Shown one piece after another: positions 59,088 through 64,000 of a stretch of DNA of 64,000 bases (the first letter of the stretch is position 1; each line of letters starts with the position of its first letter). Location of the stretch: positions 62,001-126,000 of the forward strand of contig NZ_JPRK01000006.1 of assembly GCF_000832125.1 (NCBI RefSeq), in the 5' to 3' direction. The notes beneath the pieces were generated by a model. That model did not search any database, had not been told where the DNA came from, and saw nothing but the letters and a program-made list of their open reading frames with translations. The position numbers and the translations under genes were made by a program. Source of the stretch: Flavobacterium hibernum. Its GTDB lineage: Bacteria > Bacteroidota > Bacteroidia > Flavobacteriales > Flavobacteriaceae.

Positions 59088-59657
59088 ATGAAAAAATCTA
59101 CTTTATTTATTTTGCTCTTTACAGCGTATTCTTTGCTTGCTCAGGATAAATTTTTTACCAGTACAGGAACTATAAATTTTGAAGCTTCTGTACCATTTTT
59201 CGAGGAAGTAAAAGCTGTAAACAGACAAGTTGCAATTGTTTTAGAGCCTAGAACAAGTACATTTATTTGTACTGCTATTGTCAAAGATTTTCGTTTTAAG
59301 TTAGATATGATGGAAGATCACTTTAACGAAAATTACATGGAAAGTCATCGATATCCTAAAGCCATTTTTAAAGGCAAAATCGAAAAATTTGATTTAAAGG
59401 ATATAAACGAAATCGAGAAAGAATATCAAATAAAAGGCAAGCTTATTTTAAAAGGAAAATCGAAGGAGATTATAGTTAACGCTTTGATTAAAAAGGTGGG
59501 CGATGGAATCCAAATAACGTCTGATTTTCCAATTTCGTATTCAGATTTTAATATCAAGATTCCAAGCGGAATTGCGAGTAAGATTTCGAAAACAGCAAAC
59601 ACAGAATTGATTGGAGTTGTACGAAGCTCAGATGTATCGTATGTAACTCTAAAATGA
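59088..59657 (+). CDS. YceI-family secreted protein
   Basis: A 189-residue secreted protein (signal ending SLLAQ), starting at the ATG 59088; a TTG three codons earlier is less likely. A lipocalin-like beta-barrel of the YceI family: FTSTGTINFEASVPFFEEVKAVNRQVAIVL, FRFKLDMMEDHFNENYMESHRYPKAIFKGKIEKF, LILKGKSKEIIVNALIKK and FPISYSDFNIKIPSGIASKISKT. Family members bind isoprenoid or fatty lipids in the periplasm. It is convergent with the epimerase gene, with only three bases between stops. Confidence 0.93.
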   Translation: MKKSTLFILLFTAYSLLAQDKFFTSTGTINFEASVPFFEEVKAVNRQVAIVLEPRTSTFICTAIVKDFRFKLDMMEDHFNENYMESHRYPKAIFKGKIEKFDLKDINEIEKEYQIKGKLILKGKSKEIIVNALIKKVGDGIQITSDFPISYSDFNIKIPSGIASKISKTANTELIGVVRSSDVSYVTLK

Positions 59658-59660
59658 AAA

Positions 59661-60572
59661 TTAATTTAGACAAGTCACAAGAACTTTTTCTAAATCAGTA
59701 AATTGAAATTCGAAACCGGTTTTTTGTATTTTTTCAGATGAAGCCCTTTGTCCTTTTAAAACGGCTTGACTCATTTCGCCCAGAACAATTTTTAAAACAA
59801 ACGTAGGTACTTTAGGAAGCCAAATGGCGTACCCAAATAAATTAGACAAGGTTCTGGAGAATCTTGCGTTCGTTGTATTGTCTGTAACGCAGGCATTATA
59901 AGCACCGTGCAATTTTTCGTCCAAGATTGCTTTTAAGTAAATCTGACATAGATCTTCGACATGAATCCAGGGTAAATATTGTTTTCCCGTTCCTAAAACT
60001 GCACCAAAACCAGCTTTAAAACTCGGAACAATTTTTTTAAGAAAGCCCTCGTCTTTGCCAAAAACAATTCCAGTTCTAATTTTTGCAGTTCTAATGTCTA
60101 AAGTGTTTACTTTATCGACAGCGTTTTCCCATTCCTGACAAGTGGTGCCTAGAAAGTCATTTGCAGGCGGAGTATCTTCAGTACATATTTTATGACTGGT
60201 TATAGCGCCATAAATTCCAACTGCCGAAGCAGATACAAAGGCATCTAAAGTTTTGTTATTTTTCTCCAGAATGGAAAAGATAAGATCAATAGGTTTAATA
60301 CGACTTTCCAAAATGAGTCTTTTACGCCTTTTGGTCCATCTTTTTTCTGCAATTCCTTCACCAGCTAAATGAATGATATAATCAGCTTCAAGAACTGCAT
60401 TTTCATTGATATAATTAGTCTTTAAATTCCACTTATAATACGTAATCAAAGGAGTGTTTTCTCTGGCAGAACGACTTAGAATAGATACCGTAAAACCATT
60501 ATCGATAAGTACATTGGTTAAGTGCTTGCCTATGAATCCGGTGCCTCCGGTTAATAAAACATTTTTTGCCAT
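59661..60572 (-). CDS. TIGR01777-family NAD-dependent epimerase/oxidoreductase
   Basis: A 303-residue short-chain-type epimerase: Rossmann motif TGGTGFIGKHL (about 8-18), YIIHLAGEGIAEKRWTKRRKRLILESRIKP (the family's signature) and WIHVEDLCQIYLKAI. The C-terminal DUF1731 segment ends FPL-like with GQRASSEKIQKTGFEFQFTDLEKVL. Homologues include YfcH; the substrate is not known. Divergent from the TetR gene across 98 bases that carry two TTTAAGGCAAA repeats. Confidence 0.92.
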   Translation of the reverse strand: MAKNVLLTGGTGFIGKHLTNVLIDNGFTVSILSRSARENTPLITYYKWNLKTNYINENAVLEADYIIHLAGEGIAEKRWTKRRKRLILESRIKPIDLIFSILEKNNKTLDAFVSASAVGIYGAITSHKICTEDTPPANDFLGTTCQEWENAVDKVNTLDIRTAKIRTGIVFGKDEGFLKKIVPSFKAGFGAVLGTGKQYLPWIHVEDLCQIYLKAILDEKLHGAYNACVTDNTTNARFSRTLSNLFGYAIWLPKVPTFVLKIVLGEMSQAVLKGQRASSEKIQKTGFEFQFTDLEKVLVTCLN

Positions 60573-60605
60573 GATAGTTTATAATATATTTAACAGTGCA
60601 TTTTG

Positions 60606-60653
60606 TTTAAGGCAAAGTAAAGATACTTAAACATTGCTTACCTTTAAGGCAAA
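60606..60653. promoter_or_regulatory. Paired direct repeats TTTAAGGCAAA (candidate operator)
   Basis: Exact 11-base copies at 60606-60616 and 60643-60653, 37 bases apart start to start, in the divergent gap between the TIGR01777 and TetR genes. The spacing (about 3.5 helical turns) is compatible with cooperative regulator binding, perhaps by the adjacent TetR-type protein. Confidence 0.45.
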
Positions 60654-60670
60654 TTCTAAATTTTAATGAA

Positions 60671-61333
60671 ATGGCGACTAAAAAAAAGACTATTACAAGA
60701 GATGATATCGTTTCAAAATATATGGATGAAGTTTTAGAAAAAGGACAAAAACCAAAGTCAGTTTATCATTTTGCCAAAGAAAATGATTTTACAGAAGCAG
60801 AGTTTTACAGTTTTTTTGGAACACTTGAAGGTTTAGAAAAAGAGATTTTTAGACTGTTTTTTGCTAATACAATCGATTTATTGCATAAGAATGATGATTA
60901 TGCAGCATATGATATGAAGAACAAAATGTTGAGTTTTTACTTTACATTTTTTGAAATTTTAAATGCAAACAGAAGTTATGTTTTGCAAGCGTTAAAACTT
61001 GACAAAAATCCAATAAAAAATTTAGTACAATTGACTTCGCTGCGTGAAGGATTTAAAGAATATGTTGCGGAAATCCTGACCGATGATTACAGACTTGAAC
61101 AGGAAAAATTTCAGAAATTTCAGGAAAAAGCACTTCAGGAATCGGCTTGGTTGCAATTAATGATGACCATAAAATTTTGGGTAGACGACTCGTCTGCCGC
61201 TTTTGAGAAAACAGATATTTTTATCGAAAAATCTGTTAATGCTTCCTTCGAATTAATGAATGTTGCACCAATGAATCATTTAATTGATTTTGGAAAATTT
61301 CTGTTCAAAGAAAAAATATACAGCAAACAATGA
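60671..61333 (+). CDS. TetR/AcrR-type transcriptional regulator
   Basis: A 220-residue protein, nearly all helical. The N-terminal ~55 residues (TRDDIVSKYMDEVLEKGQKPKSVYHFAKENDFTEAEFYSFFGTLEGLEKEIF) have the TetR helix-turn-helix pattern, although degenerate. The C-terminal region contains YFTFFEILNANRSYVLQAL and a Trp-rich helix (WLQLMMTIKFWVDDSSAAFEKTDIFIEKSV) as in the TetR_C family found beside ABC1 kinases. It overlaps the ABC1 kinase start by four bases, so the two are coupled. Confidence 0.82.
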   Translation: MATKKKTITRDDIVSKYMDEVLEKGQKPKSVYHFAKENDFTEAEFYSFFGTLEGLEKEIFRLFFANTIDLLHKNDDYAAYDMKNKMLSFYFTFFEILNANRSYVLQALKLDKNPIKNLVQLTSLREGFKEYVAEILTDDYRLEQEKFQKFQEKALQESAWLQLMMTIKFWVDDSSAAFEKTDIFIEKSVNASFELMNVAPMNHLIDFGKFLFKEKIYSKQ

Positions 61334-62634
61334 AAACGATCGATTATATACCAACGTCAAAAATTGAAAGAGCCAGTAAATTAGTTCAAACAGGAGCAAA
61401 AATAGGAGTAAACTATGTAAAGCATTATGCCGAAAAAATGGTTAATCCAGATTTGACCCGCGATAAACTGAATGAAAATAATGCCGAGGATATTTATGAC
61501 GGATTAAAAAGCCTGAAAGGAAGTGCGCTAAAAGTGGCTCAAATGTTGAGTATGGACAAGAATTTTTTACCTCAGGCCTATGTCGAGAAATTTTCGTTGT
61601 CGCAGTTTTCAGTTCCACCGCTTTCAGCACCTTTAGTTTTAAAAACTTTCAAAACCAATTTTGGTAAAACGCCTTATGAAATCTTTGACGAGTTCAACGC
61701 AAATTCTGTAAATGCGGCAAGTATTGGTCAGGTACATTTGGCGAAGAAAAACGGTAAAAAACTAGCCGTTAAAATTCAATATCCGGGTGTTGCCAATAGT
61801 ATTTCGTCAGATTTGGCTTTAGTAAAACCTATCGCGATAAGAATGTTTAATCTGCAAGGAAAGGATTCTGATAAATATTTTAAAGAAGTAGAGGACAAGC
61901 TTATTGAAGAAACCAATTATTTATTGGAATTAAAGCAAAGTCAAGAAGTTGTTGAAGCTTGTAGTAAAATCGAAAATATATTATTCCCGAGTTATTATCC
62001 TGATTTTTCGTCAGAGAAAATTATTACGATGGATTGGATGACAGGAATTCATCTTTCGGAATTTACGGCTATAAATACAAATCAAGAAGTTGGCGATAAA
62101 ATTGGTCAGGCACTTTGGGATTTTTATATGTACCAAATTCATGTTTTACGAAAAGTACACGCCGATCCGCATCCCGGAAATTTCTTGGTAGATGATCAAA
62201 ATAAATTAATTGCATTGGATTTTGGCTGTATGAAACAAATTCCAGATGACTTTTATGTTCCGTATTTCGAATTAATTAATAAAAACGTAATCACAGATCC
62301 AGCGCTTTTTAATGAGAAATTGTTCGAATTAGAAATTCTTCGCCCAGATGATTCAGCTTCAGAGATTGAATATTTTACCGAAATGTTTCATGATTTATTG
62401 TCACTTTTTACAAAACCTTTTCAAGAGGAAACTTTCGATTTTGCCGATGAGACTTTTTTTGAAAACATTGCCAAATTAGGTGAGCGTTTCTCTAACGATA
62501 CCAATCTTAAAAAGATGAACGGAAATCGCGGTTCAAAACACTTTATTTATATGAATCGTACATTCTTTGGTTTGTATAATTTAATGTTCGATTTGAAAGC
62601 AAAGATTGTAGTGGAGAATTTTAAGAAATACTAG
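61330..62634 (+). CDS. ABC1/UbiB (AarF) family atypical kinase
   Basis: A 434-residue protein-kinase-like protein: LKSLKGSALKVAQMLSMD (about 57-75), the KxGQ-type region here as KVAQ; ASIGQVHLAKKNGKKLAVKIQYPG (about 127-150), the Ala-rich loop and lysine; HADPHPGNFLVDDQNKLIALDFGCMKQI (about 277-305), the catalytic and metal loops. The family supports quinone or lipid metabolism. Bacteroidota use menaquinone and lack most ubi genes, so a role in membrane lipids or pigments is possible. Co-transcribed with the TetR gene; a photolyase lies on the other side. Confidence 0.93.
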   Translation: MKTIDYIPTSKIERASKLVQTGAKIGVNYVKHYAEKMVNPDLTRDKLNENNAEDIYDGLKSLKGSALKVAQMLSMDKNFLPQAYVEKFSLSQFSVPPLSAPLVLKTFKTNFGKTPYEIFDEFNANSVNAASIGQVHLAKKNGKKLAVKIQYPGVANSISSDLALVKPIAIRMFNLQGKDSDKYFKEVEDKLIEETNYLLELKQSQEVVEACSKIENILFPSYYPDFSSEKIITMDWMTGIHLSEFTAINTNQEVGDKIGQALWDFYMYQIHVLRKVHADPHPGNFLVDDQNKLIALDFGCMKQIPDDFYVPYFELINKNVITDPALFNEKLFELEILRPDDSASEIEYFTEMFHDLLSLFTKPFQEETFDFADETFFENIAKLGERFSNDTNLKKMNGNRGSKHFIYMNRTFFGLYNLMFDLKAKIVVENFKKY

Positions 62635-62941
62635 TGAAGGAAATTTCAAGATAAAAATTCTAAATTCCATTCTGAATATATGTATAAGCCTTTGTCAAAG
62701 TTTAAAATTTTGACAAAGGTTTTTTCGCAAAGTATGTCATCCCCAGGAACGAGGGATCTTCGCAAGAAACTCGACAAAGATTGATTGTTACGAATTTTTC
62801 TTTATTAAAATGGCAAACCCGACAGGTTTTAAAAACCTGTCGGGTTTACTTTTTGGAAAGGAATTACTAGTGTGATCCCCCGTTCCTCAGAATGACAAAA
62901 TTGTATTCAATTGAAAGTTGGAATTTAAAAAAAATTGGAAT
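62635..62941. other. 307-base intergenic region filled with repeats
   Basis: Contains a divergent 'tgtcat...atgaca' element (62735-62897), a nested 33-bp palindrome (62815-62847) and an 'AAATTCCAA' element (62918-62943). No gene or clear terminator for the convergent kinase and photolyase genes is seen apart from these hairpins. Confidence 0.75.
62815..62847. repeat. Perfect 33-bp palindrome
   Basis: AAACCCGACAGGTTTT, one central A, then its exact reverse complement. The T-rich ends would let it act as a terminator on both strands. Confidence 0.88.
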
Positions 62942-64000
62942 TTATTTAATAATTCCGGCTTTATAAGTAGCAATAGCGCGATCTCGGGCAAAAGCATGAT
63001 CGACCATTGGTTCATTGTAACCTAAATCAAACTCAGGAATCCATTTGCGAATGTAGATTCCTTTATCGTCAAATTTTTTCTGTTGAATTTCAGGATTAAA
63101 AACTCTAAAATAAGGTGCGGCGTCGCAACCAGTTCCAGCTGCCCATTGCCAGTTTCCTACATTCGATGCCAATTCAAAATCTAATAACTTTTCGGCAAAA
63201 TAAGCTTCGCCCCATTGCCAGTTAATTAATAAATGTTTGCATAAAAAGCTAGCAACCACCATACGCACACGATTGTGCATATAACCCGTTTCGTTAAGTT
63301 GTCGCATTCCGGCATCGACCATTGGGTAACCCGTTGTTCCTGAACACCAGCGTTTAAAATCATCTTCGTTATTGCGCCATTGAATTCCGTCGTAAGCCGA
63401 TTTGAAATTGTGATTAACGCAATTCGGAAAACTAAAAAGAATCTGAATAAAGAATTCTCTCCAAATTAATTCGCTTAAAAAAGTTTGATTTTTGGTGTTT
63501 GCCCAATTCACTAATTTCCGAATACTCACAGTTCCAAAACGCAAATGTGGAGAAAGATAAGATGTACTGTCTAATGCTGGAAAGTCTCGTGTTTCTTTAT
63601 AGTTCGTAATTTGAGTTAAGTTGTGCGGAAGTACTTTTATGGAACTTTTTTCGAAACCTATTTCGCTTAATTCTGGAAACTGAAACTGATTTTTGGCAAA
63701 ATATTTAAAGTACGATTTTGTATCGTGTTCTTGTGCCTGCCCTGACAAATGATATTTTTCGAGCCACTTATTTTTGTAAGGTGTATAAATGGTGTACGGA
63801 AGTCCATCGGCTTTTGTGATTTCTTTTTCTTCAAAAATAACATGATCTTTAAATGAAAGTGCTTCAATATTATTTTGGTTTAATAAAGATGAAATTGCTA
63901 AATCGCGTTTGATAGCAAAGGGTTCATAATCTTTATTAAAGAAAACTTTTTGAATGTCAAATTCTTCTAAAAGAGATTTCCAAACTTCAAATGTTTTTCC
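62942..64000 (-). CDS. Cryptochrome/DNA photolyase family protein (5' end outside window)
   Basis: The frame is open to the last base of the window and gives 353 residues, so the N-terminus (part of the antenna-binding domain) is missing. The Met at 63748 is internal: homology continues through VFFNKDYEPFAIKRDLAI and PYTIYTPYKNKWLEKY upstream. FAD-domain blocks are SYLSPHLRFGTVSIRKL, ELIWREFFIQIL, YPMVDAGMRQLNETGYMHNRVRMVVASFLCKHLLINWQWGE and ASNVGNWQWAAGTGCDAAPYFRVFNP. This fits a class I CPD photolyase or a related cryptochrome. It probably belongs with the nearby ABC1 kinase/TetR/epimerase set. Confidence 0.96.
   Translation of the reverse strand, partial: GKTFEVWKSLLEEFDIQKVFFNKDYEPFAIKRDLAISSLLNQNNIEALSFKDHVIFEEKEITKADGLPYTIYTPYKNKWLEKYHLSGQAQEHDTKSYFKYFAKNQFQFPELSEIGFEKSSIKVLPHNLTQITNYKETRDFPALDSTSYLSPHLRFGTVSIRKLVNWANTKNQTFLSELIWREFFIQILFSFPNCVNHNFKSAYDGIQWRNNEDDFKRWCSGTTGYPMVDAGMRQLNETGYMHNRVRMVVASFLCKHLLINWQWGEAYFAEKLLDFELASNVGNWQWAAGTGCDAAPYFRVFNPEIQQKKFDDKGIYIRKWIPEFDLGYNEPMVDHAFARDRAIATYKAGIIK

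Noticed and set aside
62942..63748. Truncated photolyase starting at an internal Met
   Set aside because: The frame continues without a stop to base 64000 with photolyase-like sequence, so the gene is cut by the window edge and not broken.
1..64000. tRNA, rRNA, prophage or integrative element
   Set aside because: No cloverleaf, rRNA core sequence, integrase, phage structural gene or attachment-site pair was recognised on either strand.

Overview
The window is a chromosomal segment of a Bacteroidota bacterium, most likely a Flavobacterium or close relative. The signs are low G+C, promoters of the TTG-N19-TAnnTTTG type (clear before rpmE2, the ABC-F gene, rpmH and btuB), no strong Shine-Dalgarno sequences, TonB-dependent receptors with carboxypeptidase-like N-domains, DUF4252 and DUF4199 proteins, ECF sigma/anti-sigma pairs and a type IX secretion C-terminal signal. 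No rRNA, tRNA, CRISPR, prophage or transposase gene was found. Both ends cut through genes: an M23 peptidase on the left and a cryptochrome/photolyase on the right.

Layout. 1-5.4 kb: M23 peptidase, TonB-dependent receptor, an ExbD-like membrane protein and an EF-hand lipoprotein. 5.5-12.6 kb (minus): DUF2971, an MsbA-type exporter, a DUF1016/PDDEXK nuclease, a phosphohexomutase, a GT2 glycosyltransferase and a DUF4199 protein. 12.7-17 kb: L31 type B, a GlmU-like nucleotidyltransferase, a PepSY-like protein and an ABC-F ATPase. 17.1-20.6 kb (minus): TolC/HlyD/ABC-2 permease efflux operon. 20.8-26 kb: an Arg/Pro/Thr-repeat secreted protein, a porin plus DASS anion transporter, a small GNAT-like protein and an alpha/beta hydrolase. 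26.2-30.6 kb: a TPR protein, L34 (rpmH), carB and yiaA. 30.8-34.5 kb: a sigma/anti-sigma/DUF4252 operon and an S41 peptidase.

34.6-45.8 kb is the most coherent system, a complete corrinoid uptake and nucleotide-loop assembly locus. A cobalamin riboswitch precedes a BtuB-like receptor and a beta-propeller lipoprotein. A minus-strand salvage run holds a CWC/DUF5522 protein, cobU, a BluB-CobT fusion, cobS and a cobC-type phosphatase. A divergent plus-strand run holds btuF, btuC and btuD. No corrin-ring synthesis genes are visible, so the locus fits import of incomplete corrinoids, local synthesis of dimethylbenzimidazole and rebuilding of cobalamin. A 429-bp cassette with 34-bp inverted ends and a four-helix-bundle gene sits inside the salvage run.

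45.8-64 kb: trmL, rluE, small unknowns, a secreted T9SS nuclease, mepB, an ECF sigma factor with a partner that looks like an anti-sigma/beta-barrel fusion, a PrcB-like lipoprotein, rmuC, a thioesterase, a VOC protein, a YceI protein, a TIGR01777 epimerase, and a TetR/ABC1-kinase pair beside a photolyase.

The intergenic DNA carries several dispersed repeat families: 'gccacagatt...aatctgtggc' elements, 'TTGTCATTTCGAC' hairpins, 'AAATTCCAA' elements, a perfect 33-bp 'AAACCCGACAGG' palindrome and a GC-rich structured islet at 45.8 kb. The candidates least explained by known biology are the four-helix-bundle cassette, the GC-rich islet and the one-piece anti-sigma/beta-barrel protein.
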